Positions 14,828 through 26,860 of a DNA stretch of 64,000 nt are shown here, piece by piece. This DNA is from Monilinia fructicola. Its lineage: Eukaryota; Ascomycota; Leotiomycetes; Helotiales; Sclerotiniaceae. The stretch spans positions 620,001-684,000 of the forward strand of contig VICG01000013.1 of the NCBI GenBank assembly GCA_008692225.1. Direction: 5' to 3'. The position numbers were made by a program, and so were the translations under genes. The stretch's first letter is position 1. The number at the start of each line of letters is the position of its first letter. Under the pieces are notes generated by a model. It was not told the origin of the DNA, did not search any database, and saw only the letters and a list, made by a program, of their open reading frames with translations.

Positions 14828-16041
14828 GGTTGGAATTGATGGAATGATTTTCTCTCGGATAGATTGTAATGATTAAAAAGCTTTGAAGATGGACTTGGTG
14901 CCATTTTTGGGACTACGGAATCTCAGAATGAGTTTTGTTGAGGTCGTGATCATTATTGCGCAGTGGTTTCCATACTGGAGCGTAGAGTTATTAGATTATT
15001 CATTACTCAGTTATTTGCGATCGATTTTGTCGCTTGGGTCTTTTTCGATTGAGCCGAGGGATGGGGCTGGATTATGTAAGGGGGGAAGACCAAGGAGAGA
15101 ACCTCGGGAGTCAGTCGTGTCCAGTAGTACGTACGGTCAGAGTCAGTAAAGTCAGTACGGTAGGTCTGAGGTCATTCATTCGGGACAATCGCTGGTAGAT
15201 ACAAACATACATATATATATATATACACATACACACATACACACATGCATACATACATACCCGGTGGACATACATATACATACATGTCTACTCACGTATT
15301 TACTCACCCACTCACCTACTCGCCTCCTCGCCTACCCATCCATCCACTGCTCACTGCTATAAGGTACATACCTTCTAAAGCAGCACTCAGATCATGCAAT
15401 ATGCTGTCGTGTACCTGAGAATCATCTTCCATCGATGATTTACAAATTGAGGCGTTTCTGTGAATCATATCTGGGTAACATTTCGCACTCCGGGTATCCT
15501 TCCCGTACGTTGAACAATACATACACACACACACATATATAGATAGGTGGGTGGTATATATGTATATATATATATATACAGATGCGTACGATGATGTCTT
15601 TACCCCTCATATTCATCCGAGGCCCATTTCCGGACAAAGACAAATCCAGTTGGAGTTCCTTCTTTCTACCTTCAGCGCCAACCTACAGTCATAAAATATT
15701 ACCGCTGTACTGAGGATTGTACAATCTCACGAGACCAAGATAAAGCCCAATGTCAGTGCTGGGCAGTGCATGAAAGTGGCACATCCGGCAACTACCGATC
15801 GAACCAATACCGCTTTATCTCTCAGATAAGAACTCACCCTGCAGGTGTTGTCTGCTAGCAGTTGCCATAAGGACTTCAGCTGTCCGTTCTTTCATACAAA
15901 CTATACAAACTCATTCTACCTGCCTGCCTACCCACTTCCCTAGGTACTTTACCATTCATTACCTTTGATCTCCTCAACGCATTCAACACATACTTGAACT
16001 AAATACGCAACTTTCAAGCTCTAGTAGAACAGAAAGTCAAG
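14828..16041. other. Intergenic region between divergent panB and UBC8
   Basis: About 1.2 kb. It contains (CA/TA)n microsatellites at about 15201-15260 and 15520-15580 and tandem CAC/CTC tracts at 15290-15350. The last 200 bp before UBC8 are pyrimidine-rich. A short open frame at 14883-15149 has no recognisable family and I do not call it. Confidence 0.6.
15201..15260. repeat. (TA/CA)n and ATAC-type microsatellite
   Basis: Alternating purine-pyrimidine DNA made of TA, CACA and CATA units; a similar short tract lies at about 15520-15580. Both are in the panB/UBC8 spacer. Confidence 0.85.
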
Positions 16042-17107
16042 ATGTCTAGTCCTAGACGTAGGATCGAGACTGATGTGAGTTATGTTTCATGGTCAGAGAT
16101 ACTTACATGAATGAGTTGAAAGACTAATATCTGGTTTGCGGTATAGGTCATGAAGTAATCAATACTTCTTTCAACATTTATTCTTGAGGAGTTTTACTAA
16201 TGGCATGATTTAGGATGTACGCAATACCTTTCAAAGACTGTCCGATCGATCTTATGCTTCAGCGCTTACCAGGAGTATAGGTTGATGTCGGATTATGAGG
16301 TGACTCTTGTGAATGACAATAGTGAGTCGTTGGTATATCTGCATGATCTGCAAACTTTCTAACCTTCGCTTCAGTGTGTGTAGTCTTCCAATAAAAACCA
16401 TCGAATCAATCACTTATATATGGGCAATAGGCAAGAATTCTACGTCCGCTTCAAGGGACCGGCAGAAAGTTAGTTTACCTTCTCTTCCCCTTCCTCTCTC
16501 TCCATATACCACCACACCGACTAATCACCACCAATCACAGCCCCTTTCGAAGGTGGCCTCTGGAAAATTCATGTCGAATTACCAGATCAATACCCATACA
16601 AGTCTCCCAGCATCGGTTTTGTGAACCGTATTTTTCACCCCAACATCGACGAGTTGTAGGCCCTCCCCCTCACTCCAACCAAACGGGGTGGATCAGAACA
16701 TCTACTGAACCTCTCAAATCATAGGTCCGGATCCGTCTGTCTCGATGTCATAAACCAAACCTGGTCACCTATGTTTGATATGATAAACATCTTCGAAGTT
16801 TTCCTTCCGCAGTTACTAAGATATCCAAATCCGACGGATCCGCTGAATGGAGAGGCAGCCGCACTGCTTATGAGGGATTCTAAGGCTTATGATGCGAAGG
16901 TTAAAGGTGTGTTTCTCTGAGGATTTCATAGGGGCTATGGAAGTGGATAGGAGCTGATGGGAGGTAGAATATGTGACAAAATACGCGAGCAAAGATGCTG
17001 GAGATGAAGCGGGTGCCGACGAATCAGACGATGATACGATGTCCTCGGTAGCCAGTTTCGACGATGATGATAATGAAGAGGCCGCGGGTACTATGGAGGA
17101 AATCTAA
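16042..17107 (+). CDS. UBC8: Ubiquitin-conjugating enzyme E2 Ubc8/UBE2H; eight exons including a 3-nt microexon
   Basis: E2 used with the GID/CTLH E3 in yeast to degrade gluconeogenic enzymes. Exons: 16042-16074, 16147-16154, 16214-16216, 16281-16321, 16431-16468, 16541-16655, 16725-16906, 16968-17107. The UBC fold shows [26 protein letters not shown], the active-site Cys in [15 protein letters not shown] and [17 protein letters not shown], with a short acidic tail ([10 protein letters not shown]). The three-base exon GAT makes the sequence DVMKMLMSDYEV; leaving it out would shorten a region whose length is constant in this family. At the junction of exons 4 and 5 one base appears to be missing (the family has NDNMQEFYVRF). 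Allowing for that base the product is 186 residues. Confidence 0.92.
16214..16216 (+). other. UBC8: Predicted 3-nt microexon of UBC8
   Basis: The base triplet GAT sits between a TAG acceptor at 16211-16213 and a GTACGC donor at 16217. The upstream intron has a perfect TACTAAT branch site. The triplet joins AA from exon 2 and G from exon 4 to code for Lys-Met in DVMKMLMSD. Confidence 0.7.
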
Positions 17108-18053
17108 ATTACACTTCAACATGCGATTCCATCCTAGATGCTTTCGCTAAGGGGCCGAAATGAATGATGGGTGACGAATATTTCACAAAGCATAGGCATT
17201 CTACGCATTTTTTCACAGGTGTTCACATGGCATGGTTATGGATAATCTTTCAATGGATAATGAGTTTGAGGGTGCTTTAGGGCTTGGGGTTTTTATTGTA
17301 TGCATGCTGAACGAGACTTCAACTCGAATCTCTTTTCATTTTCCCTTCCTGCTTGTGAATTGCGAACTTGGTCTTCAGGGTGCTCGAAATGAGGTCATTT
17401 GATGGTGATAAAGAAGATGATGTCATTGGCGGGTTGGCTAACGAACTGACAAAAGCATACGCACATAGTTAGAGACATAAATCCAGCGCATTCATGAAAC
17501 AAGAATGAAATTAGTATGTGTGAGTGCGGATGTGCTTTATGTGTGATTGGTGTTCATGCAACCAAATGTTCTACATGGATGCATGCGAGGGAGCCAGAAG
17601 ATGATGAGTCTATAGGGGAAGCAGGCTGCTTTCCTCTTGCATGAAGTAGGGTCTGGTGCGCCTATTTTCATTAGTCCTCTTTCGTCGGAGAGCTTATCGA
17701 TAGTACATTTGCTACAGCGGATTAACGAATCTAGAGTCTTGATTATGGAGGGTGGGGGGGATATGGCCGTAATGGTATGTTGGTATGTTGGTATTTTATT
17801 GTATGATGGCAGGAGTAGATTTTGTGTCGTGTCGGTATTGGCGTGGGAGGTATTGAGGAGATGGTATTGAGGAAGGGTGGCGGGAGATAGGGTGGGGGAA
17901 AGGATGGGGGAGGGAAAGGTGGTGTTTGGGTGGATAGGGGTTAGAGAATGTAGGTTGGAGGGAACTCGAGGTTCTGGATTGGATTGAGGGTAATTGGATT
18001 GATCACAGGAAAATGAAAATGAAGAGGGAGGAGGAGGTGCGGTGAGGGGTTGG

Positions 18054-18114
18054 GATTTTCGATTTTTGATTTTTGATTTTTGATTTTTGATTTTTGATTT
18101 TTGATTTTTGATTT
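18054..18114. repeat. Heptamer tandem repeat (GATTTTT)n
   Basis: About eight head-to-tail copies of the seven-base unit GATTTTT, flanked on the right by GGTGGATGGGTGGATGGATG. Confidence 0.95.
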
Positions 18115-21100
18115 GGTGGATGGGTGGATGGATGATTGGATCAATGGATGGCTTACTTGTTAGATGTCGGTTTGTCGTGGACTATTTATCGTGTTATAAC
18201 AGTGCTTTCTGGGAAGAAGGGAGCGAGGGGAGGGTTGGCTTCCGTCTCTACCTTTATCTCTAACTATACAATGTCATGGAGTGTATACCAAATAGACCGA
18301 CGATGAGACCGCCGAAGACCTGAAGTATGGGTGAGTGAGGTTCCGATTGCGAAAGTGATGTGCGATTGCAGTTGCGTGTGCAAATGGAGGTGATCAAACG
18401 AACGAGGAAGGGATGCGTGGAGGTCTGAATGAATCGTCAGTATTCATTGCTTGGCTTACGGTATATACATACAAGCGTTTATGTTCTGATGAATGGCTTT
18501 GGGAGGAGTTCGTTTGCTGTACTGTCCACGGGTTAGCTGAGATGATTGATGGGTTGATGCACTTGAGGGCTAGGATCATGGTATGGCCTGTGAGCTGTTG
18601 GGTACATTATGAGAACACACATGGAGCGGAGAAGGAGACTATCGTATTGAGAAGATGAAATTGACAGTTGAATGAAGAAAGACCACTGGTGAACCTAATG
18701 CTTGGGGTTTTTTTGTCCATGAAGAAGTTCGCATAGCTCCCTTCCTTCTACAATTATCATGATTTCTCGGCTTTTTGCAGTAATTGCCGTACCGCAGCCT
18801 CAATTGTCGATTTCACTCCGTGCAGTTCCTTGGTCGCCGAGTTTGCTGTCTTGAAAGGTTTCTTGCGTTGATGCTGAGGAAGGGAGAGTCTCCATGCTCG
18901 ATGGTTTTCGAGTTATCCTAATCCCAGCCCACAAACGTGTAAGACATAGCGAGATGAGAAGGCCTTCGAAAGGTCTTCTCTTGTAGTATCATAGATTAAC
19001 TCACTTTGTTGATAGTATATATGCAGATAGATAAACGACTCTCCAGTGCCGCCATATCCATCATACTGATCTTCCGTTGCCTCTGAAGACAATGAAGTCG
19101 CAAACCCACAACGCATGAATAATCCGGCGCGGGTGCACATAATTCCCCATCACCTACCTAGGTATTCAGACGACAACATCCAGCCCGCATCCACAGTCCA
19201 CCCGCCCATAACCGAGGACGAAAGCGCCAACGACCAAAAAAGGGATACAAAAAGTTCAGTACACTCTAGGGAGCGCAATCAAGGCGAGTAAAAAAATGGC
19301 AAAAGTTCAATCGCCGGATAATTACGTTAACGTTAGAGAACTTAAAACAGGCGAAGTGTTTCTACCAATATGAGGTCTTCGGCCGGCTGCAGTGTAATTA
19401 CCAGTGAGCCAACATGGATTCAGCACATACCAGGTTGTTAGAATGTCGCATTGTTTTGATCTATGTAGGTAGGGCGGGCAGGTGGCAGCGAATCTTTTTA
19501 TATGGTAGTCACCAACTCTCCAGGGCTATCTCCTGCAAACGCGATGGAGTCGGGCAGTGTGATTTAATTCACTTTCTTGCATGCAGGAGAGTAGAAAAAT
19601 GGCGTGCCACGTACTTTCATGTTAAAAGTTGTAGATGAAAGACAAGGTTAACACTAGGGTGACGATCAACGGCATGAGCTTGGAATCAAAGTGCAGTTGG
19701 AAGTGCAGTTGGGTTTGAATTTCGATATCATGGTATAAAGAGAAGTTCACGTTCAAACGAAGTGAATGTGGAATGCCAATGCGATCCTTAATCAATATAG
19801 TAATGCCAAGGGGCAATAGCTTTATCGCTGGTGAGAGTCAATGGTCATTTCGAGCTTCTGATTTTCATTTGATAATCCGAAACTGGCAAAACTTCGATTA
19901 TCAGTCCATGCAGTTGAAAACCCCGATGACTGGATGTTGACTCTTGAGTTACATGTAGAAAAGTAGGCCATGATCCATGATATTTGGGTTGATATCATCA
20001 CTTGCAAATGTTTCCGATGCTCTTAAAGCAAGCCATGCAAGCATGGCATTATTCATAGGAGGGCACTGCCTCTGGCCCACTAGGTAATTATGAAAAGTTG
20101 CAAAGATGACAATTAAGAACGAAGGCTTGGTTAATTTCTGGGCCCTAAGAACACGACATATCCATAATCTGGGATATAGAAACAAACTCAAAAATATAGA
20201 CCATCCACCCCACAAAGTCGTCTGGCCGACCTTGTCAGGGCTCAAGTTCAACATCTGTGATTACACGTCTTTCCCGCGGGTCGCCAAGGTATCAGCCCTG
20301 TTCAGAAATAGAAGCACTCCCCAGCATTTATTATCAATCTTCAAACTCTTCTAGAGCGCTCTTTTTGTCCCTGGTGTTGAGTAAAATCGACATACCCAAT
20401 AGGGTATGAAATTGAAATGCTTCCGGATTATTTTCGTCCCAAATTATGCAACTCGCCTGGCTTGTCAAGGTGCGCTGGGTCCGAAACAACAATCCTCGGG
20501 ACTTTGGCATCACTCGATTGTTCTCTCAATGTCGACATTGCTTATTGGTGACGAATCATCAGAAGATTTCTTGGTGTCGGAGGATGCAATTTATCCAAAG
20601 CTCAATCTTCAATAAATGAGGCAACCAAACAAGAAGGCGACAGCAAACTTTCTCATTCTTCAACATGTGACGCCGGCTGATTCCATTTTTGAAATTAATC
20701 CTTGCTATTGAAAGGTAGAAAAGATTCCTCAACCAACTTGTTCTCAGCTCCAACTATATTATCAGTCGTTGAAAGGAGGCTGTACCACCAGAACACTTAT
20801 TTTGAGGCCCGCAAAAGTCCGAATCGCTCTTACACGGCATATGGAAACTATACAGCACTTGCTCCTCGATTTCACGATAATGTCTATGATAATGGCTTTG
20901 ACCTGTTGTAGAGGTTCCACAACTCGGACCATGGGAATTTGACTAATTCCCTCATGTTACAAAGTTTGACCATGGTAGTAAGTGTGTTGCAACTTGAGCC
21001 ATTTTCACAAACGACTGCTTGCTTGAATTTGAGCATCGAAATAGTTGTTATAGAAGATAGGTATTTTGAGGGATTAGCCGTGAGATAGACTCGAGCCTCC

Positions 21101-21846
21101 TTGTGATATCATTAACAGCAATCTACCCCGCCATTCTTCGTGTTGGTGGTATGGTAGTGTCGCTTGTGATATTTTGATGAAGGGGCTGGCTTACTTTTTG
21201 AGGAAAAGGCTCTCTAAAAGCCACGTGAATTATCTCGGATAAGACTTCATCCACCAAACGGATCGAGTACATTTGCAAGACAAGATCCACAAAATAGTTA
21301 TCTTAGAACAGCGACTGTTTTCGTCCTCAACATACCTAGTAGCTACCATGTTCAAAATGCAGGTTTCTGTTTTCGTTTGACCCAAAGTTGAGAATTCCAA
21401 ATGCACGCTAAATATGTACAATCTTTGGGATTAGACATTTTAGAAGTCTTCAAAGGTCTCAAATTAGTCAACGGACCAAAGGCATTCTCAAAATAGATAC
21501 AATTGGGTACCGATTTGCTACCCGAAGTTAGGAGTGTAGTTCTGGACCAAAGGATGTATCCGAAGTCTACTTAAGTACTAAGTTTTTTGAAAGCTTTTGA
21601 CTTACTGAAAGGCTGAGGTTCTGAAGAGAAGTAAAAGTTAGACTACCCGAATCAGTTTGCGGGGAACTTCGGAGCATGTGAATGCCAAGGTGTGGGGATT
21701 ACCCCTATGAATGGGAAAATTGGCGACAGGGAGTACGTTATGGATATTTAATATCTCATGTATTTGCATATCGGGATGTAATTTAGTTACTGTCGTATCC
21801 ACACCACGAGGTCCAAAGCAAGGATAGAACTGCTGGGATAGTGTAA

Positions 21847-22102
21847 TACTTGGCGTTGTTTTGAGTTAATGCCGGGCTAAAAATTAACTAAAAACGGAAC
21901 TTATTTTAAAAAATTATAATAAATTAACAAATCGATGAAAAATTATAAATAAAGTTTTATAGTATTATTAAAGTTATAAAATAAACGTTTAGTATATTTA
22001 AATTCTCAAAAATGAAAGTTTTATAATATATAAGAAAGAATTTAAAATATATAATATTTTGTAGATTTTTAGCCCGGCATTGACCCAAAACAACGCCAAG
22101 TA
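21847..22102. mobile_element. MITE-like element with 38-bp terminal inverted repeats and TA ends
   Basis: The left end 21847-21884 (starting TACTTGGCGTTGTTTTGAG) and the right end 22065-22102 are inverted copies with 36 of 38 matches. The ends share TA dinucleotides (21847-21848 and 22101-22102), which fits a TA target-site duplication as made by Tc1/mariner/pogo transposases. The interior of about 180 bp is very AT-rich and has no coding capacity, so it would depend on a transposase elsewhere. The two mismatches are A/G and T/C transitions. Confidence 0.8.
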
Positions 22103-22730
22103 GATGAGAAATATAAAAACAACTTCTTTGTGGTAGATGGAAACATTTCTTGAAGATATATTATCCAAATTGGCTTGATATATCATTTTGGCTACTTCTA
22201 CTTGAAATAAAATATATCGCCAATATAGTTGTATTCATTCCAATTGTTGAATCATATCAAGTCGATGAGATGGTCGTGTGAGCACTGAGCAATTAACAAT
22301 TTGATGATTCCTACGCTAGATTGTAATGCAAAATACCTACTTACGTACCTCTCCCCTCCAGAAAGCTTGTTTGGAAGATGCAATGCAACTATAGTAGTCT
22401 AATTCATGAGTGATGGTGGCTGAATTCGAGAAAACTTGTTCAATAAAAGCGTTTTATTGTGAAATGTCACATATTGGATGAATGTAATTCATTTTTTAGT
22501 ATTGTTACTGTAGATCTCTATATGTTGACATCACGAACTCATCAAATTCGAATCATTCACCTAATGAACACCTGTGTTTTGTTTTACTATTGATTTCCCC
22601 TATTTGGGTTTTCAAATGCTACCCACTGTAGATTATCGTGACTTTGACAACCGCCAATGGATGATCATACCGCCTCACAGATGCGGGTCAATCCTCAGTT
22701 ATCCATTCCAACTAAATGTACCTCTTACTA

Positions 22731-23348
22731 AACACCCTTGAAAATTTCGAGTGCCCTACCCGCAAGTGCCCGGTGCTCCTCTGATGTCAGAGTCTCAAGC
22801 ACCTTTACCTCATCAATCCATACCGTACCGAAGTCCTCGCCTTCCATCTTTTGCACCGTAGGGTCTGTTTGTGCTAAATACCAGAAGGTGATCTTTAGGT
22901 TCCGTCTGTGGAACGCTGAGTTACCGCGAATGGCTCGATGTTCGATCTTCCAATCTCTCCAGTCTTGGTTGTGGAATTCGTCGTTGTAAGAACAAGAAAT
23001 AGATGAGGTAGAAATTTGCACTCAAAGTCCATTCCTGTAGCCTCAAGCTTCTCACTGACGTTCTTACGACCACTGGGCAGCAGGAACTCGTGGGTTATAC
23101 TCCATAATTCAATGAGGACCTCTCGGGTTTGTAAGGGCGAGCGAAACAATACCGCATAGAGAACGATCAGATGTCTTGGTTATAGGTTTGGGTATGGTAG
23201 AGAATTGGTGAATTGGTAGTAGTATAGAAGATGGTGATAGAGGTTGTTTATTGATAACCTTGGAAACCAATGGACCTGTCTTTTGAGTGAGGATTTGCAG
23301 TTGATGATTAGAACTAATAAGGACTCGAAATTCCATGTTGATATTCAC
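22731..23348 (-). pseudogene. Decayed Nudix hydrolase-like gene lacking the Nudix box core
   Basis: Fragments in two minus-strand frames together resemble fungal Nudix proteins. The order is THEFLLPSGRKNVSEKLEA, TGMDFECKFLPH, NIEPFAVTQRSTDG, then in another frame LKITFWYLAQTDPTVQKMEG, VWIDEVKVLETLTSEEHRAL and an ending ALEIFKGV. The normal Nudix box has the form G-x5-E-x7-REUXEEXGU; here the Gly and Glu of the first part are present but the REUXEE helix is absent, with SEKLEA followed at once by TGMDF. There is also a frame change near 22900. The first part (about 23110-23348) is weakly similar to the start of a Nudix domain and contains further breaks. The loss of catalytic glutamates is in frame and so is not a simple read error; I call it a pseudogene or an inactive relative. 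Confidence 0.6.
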
Positions 23349-23943
23349 TCTATGAAAGGTCTTGATAATGTCCAGCTTCCTACAACCATTCTTATATTAT
23401 CAAGTTATTACTGTATAATTCGTTGTGTTGTGTTGTGTTGTGTTGTGTTTACCTACCTATCGCCCGGGCTACCTACCTGCGTTGCTTCAGCTTAGGTACC
23501 ATCGTGTATATAACTAGACCCAAAAGAGTAATTTGATCAACTATTACTGTAGTTTACAAAAAAAGACTAAAATACCTAGCGAACATCAATACCCTGCGCA
23601 ATTTAGTTCAATGATGAAACCTTTACATTCCGTAGTTTTCCGTTGCGTCCGAAATGATAATAATTCCTTTCCGGCATCACCCATTCCGGCCAATAAAATT
23701 AGCGTAATTCGTTATACGCCGTCTTCACTACTCCACTACTACTACAGCTTCAACCATACTCGGCATAATCAAAGATACAATACCCGAATGATGTCGTCCT
23801 CAAATTTGAATAAGAAGGCTTTCGATCCCATCCAAAGAACAGCTTCTCCATATCCTGACAAGAACAGCGTCAGCCCTTCTCATCTTCTTGCCCAACACCA
23901 ACCTACAAACAACTATCATTCTTCATCACTCTCCACTCTCAAA
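23349..23943 (+). promoter_or_regulatory. Upstream region and likely 5' leader of PEPCK
   Basis: A GTTGT repeat lies at 23422-23449. From 23533 to the PEPCK start there is no in-frame stop, but the encoded stretch is Ser/Tyr/His-rich and unlike the start of known PEPCK proteins, so I read it as a leader. No specific AcuK or CreA site could be assigned with confidence by eye. Confidence 0.4.
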
Positions 23944-26484
23944 ATGGTTTCTACAAATCCCAGCGTCAATCGAACATGTTAGTATACTCCTCTTGGATAC
24001 TTTCGCTGCTTCACATCTGCTGCATTCGACTTGGCATCCCATGTTAAGTTGAGACTTAACGTCAATATGCCTTAGATCTCACCCTATTTCATATGCACTC
24101 TTCATCTCCCAATACTACCATAAAGCTTCACCTTGGCCTCTATATACCTACACTTTGCTAACACCTCTGTTTCAGCACTTCACCCTAGCGGTGTACAACC
24201 ACAAGTTGAGCACACCGAGCTTGAGGAGGAACTTCACGAGAAGGCACACATCGATTACGATCGTGTAGCTATTGTATGCATTCCGCAATCACCCCCTACA
24301 GCCTTGGCAGTTTCTAACATTCAATTTTGTATAGGTTCCCAACCCAAGTGTCGCTGCTGCCCTTTACGAAGATGCTCTTGTCTACGAAACTGGTTCCGCC
24401 ATCACATCTACCGGTGCCCTTACTGCATACTCTGGAGCTAAGACGGGACGTTCGCCATTAGACAAGAGAATTGTTAAAGAACCATCATCTGAAAATGATA
24501 TTTGGTGGGGACCGGTCAACAAACCGATGACACCTGAAGTAAGATGAATCCCTCTTCCGTTGCTCTAGTTGCTTGCGTCTTTCACTTTTCTCAAATCATA
24601 CAATACGTTTTCGGCGCATTGATTTTACATGAGCTTTGCAATCATTCTACGGATTTTGAAAGCAACACTCCTAATCCCTTTGGAACTTTTGAGCATATTT
24701 TCGACATCTTGAAATTAATTATTTATCAATTCCCATCTACTTGTACTTCTCATCAAACAAGCTCTTACAATATTTCCCCGCATATTTCTACGTCATAAGT
24801 TTTTGGATATCCTCGGTTCCGTTTTTATTTATTACACACCCTCAAGCGAAAATGCGGGGTGCATAAAACCGAAAATTATTCCGCTCGCGCTGCTATTAGC
24901 TACCGCCTTCTCCTATTCCAAGTCACATTGTATTATTAATGTATGGATAGAGTAAAATCAGCTAACATCAGAATTAGGTATGGAGAATCAACCGTGAACG
25001 TGCCATTGATTATCTAAATACAAGAAATCGTATTTATGTTGTCGACGGTTTCGCAGGATGGGATGAGAAGTACAGAATCAAGGTTCGAGTCGTATGCGCT
25101 CGTGCCTACCACGCTCTTTTCATGAGAAATATGCTCATCAGACCTGACCGAAAAGATCTTGAGCATTTCCACCCAGATTATACCATTTACAACGCAGGAT
25201 CCTTCCCTGCTAATAGATATACCGAGGGCATGACTTCTGGTACTTCAGTTGCCATCAACTTTTCTGAAAAAGAAATGGTTATCTTGGGTACTGAATATGC
25301 CGGAGAGATGAAGAAGGGTGTTTTCACAGTTCTCTTCTACGAGATGCCTGTTAAGCACAACGTTCTTACCCTACACTCGTCAGCCAACGAGGGCAAAAAC
25401 GGAGACGTCACTGTTTTCTTTGGTCTTTCGGGTACTGGTAAAACAACACACTTTCAGCAGATCCTAATCGTGCTTTGATTGGAGACGATGAGCACTGCTG
25501 GAGTGACCGTGGTGTTTTCAACATCGAGGGTGGCGTAAGTGTTTCTGCCTCTGTGTTCCTATGCAATATGCTAACAACCTGCAGTGCTACGCCAAGTGCA
25601 TCGGTCTTTCAGCAGAAAAAGAACCTGATATTTTCGGCGCTATTCAGTTTGGATCTGTTCTTGAAAACGTTGTCTTTGACCCAACTACTCGTCTTGTTGA
25701 TTATGACGACTCAACTTTGACAGAGAACACCCGCTGGTGAGTTAGAAGAACATCTAAATCTGCCACCTCGAATAATTGAACTAATTATTTAGTGCCTATC
25801 CCATCGAATACATTTCTAATGCTAAGATTCCCTGTCTCTCGACAAACCACCCAAGCAATATCATTCTTCTTACATGTGATGCTCGTGGTGTCCTCCCCCC
25901 TATTTCCAAGCTCAATTCCGCACAAACCATGTTCCACTTTATCTCCGGTTACACCTCGAAGATGGCTGGTACCGAAGATGGTGTCACAGAACCCCAAGCT
26001 ACCTTCTCATCGTGCTTCGCCCAACCTTTCTTGGCCCTACACCCAATGCGTTATGCTAAGATGTTGGCTGAGAAGATTGAGCACCACAAGGCTAATGCTT
26101 GGTTATTGAATACTGGATGGGTTGGAGCTGGTGCTACCACTGGTGGCAAGCGTTGCCCGTAAGTACAAATAAAAACCCATGAAACGGCAAGTACTAACGT
26201 GTGATAGTTTGAAATATACTCGTGCTATTCTTGACGCCATCCACTCGGGAGAACTTGCAAATGTTGAGTATGAGAACTACGAGACATTCAACCTTCAAGT
26301 ACCAAAATCTTGTGCCAATGTTCCATCGGAATTGTTGAACCCAAGAAATGCATGGAGTCAGGGAGATGACAGTTTCAGAGCCGAGGTCAACAAACTTGGT
26401 GGTCTCTTTGTTGAGAACTTCAAGAAGTATCAGTCGGAAGCTACTGACGATGTCATTGCGGCAGGGCCAGCTGTTAAGGTCTAG
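23944..26484 (+). CDS. PCK1: Phosphoenolpyruvate carboxykinase (ATP); seven exons, one apparent frameshift in the P-loop
   Basis: Makes phosphoenolpyruvate from oxaloacetate and ATP, the key step of gluconeogenesis in the cytosol (acuF in Aspergillus). Exons 23944-23977, 24176-24273, 24335-24538, 24978-25534, 25585-25736, 25793-26158, 26208-26484. Start [11 protein letters not shown] and [20 protein letters not shown] are typical. Active-site parts: [35 protein letters not shown], kinase-1a loop [32 protein letters not shown] (kinase-2) and [20 protein letters not shown]. At 25444-25451 two extra bases in an AC run put [15 protein letters not shown] out of frame; a one-base deletion would insert a residue into the invariant loop, so an added AC is the best reading. 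The corrected product is 561 residues. Intron 3 is 439 bp, much longer than the others. Confidence 0.96.
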
Positions 26485-26812
26485 GAGCTGTAAAGAATGG
26501 GATTTTGATTTTTGATTAGGCAAACATGCGGGCGTTCTTACTTAATGGGATGTATCGGATGTATCATTAAACATCGAGATTGAGTCAATGAATGAATGAA
26601 CAAACAAAATTTTAAAAAATTATATTTGATGAGCAATGAATTGCATATGAGTGGTCAATACGAATTGTTCTGGGTCCATTGAAACCATGATTTCAAATAT
26701 CCAAGTCCTCATTGGAAAAAGATAATGAAGCATGATACCAGAATACAACATAATATTATGATTCTGGCAGGATATTCCCAATGATACCGACGGCGACGAC
26801 GATGCCGATGCC

Positions 26813-26860
<48 letters not shown>

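Larger units (their letters stand above)
17108..22730. other. Gene-poor 5.6 kb stretch
   Basis: No open frame here has a recognisable family, coding-like run of conserved sequence or a plausible exon structure. It contains a heptamer repeat (18054-18114), G-rich tracts at 17740-17940, scattered AT-rich sequence from about 21880 and one MITE-like element. The left 400 bp are likely the 3' region of UBC8. It may be old transposon-derived DNA, but I could not identify a transposase or retroelement remnant by eye. Confidence 0.6.

Noticed and set aside
17637..18658. Short open frames on + in the gene desert
   Set aside because: Low-complexity or random-looking products without family resemblance or splice support.
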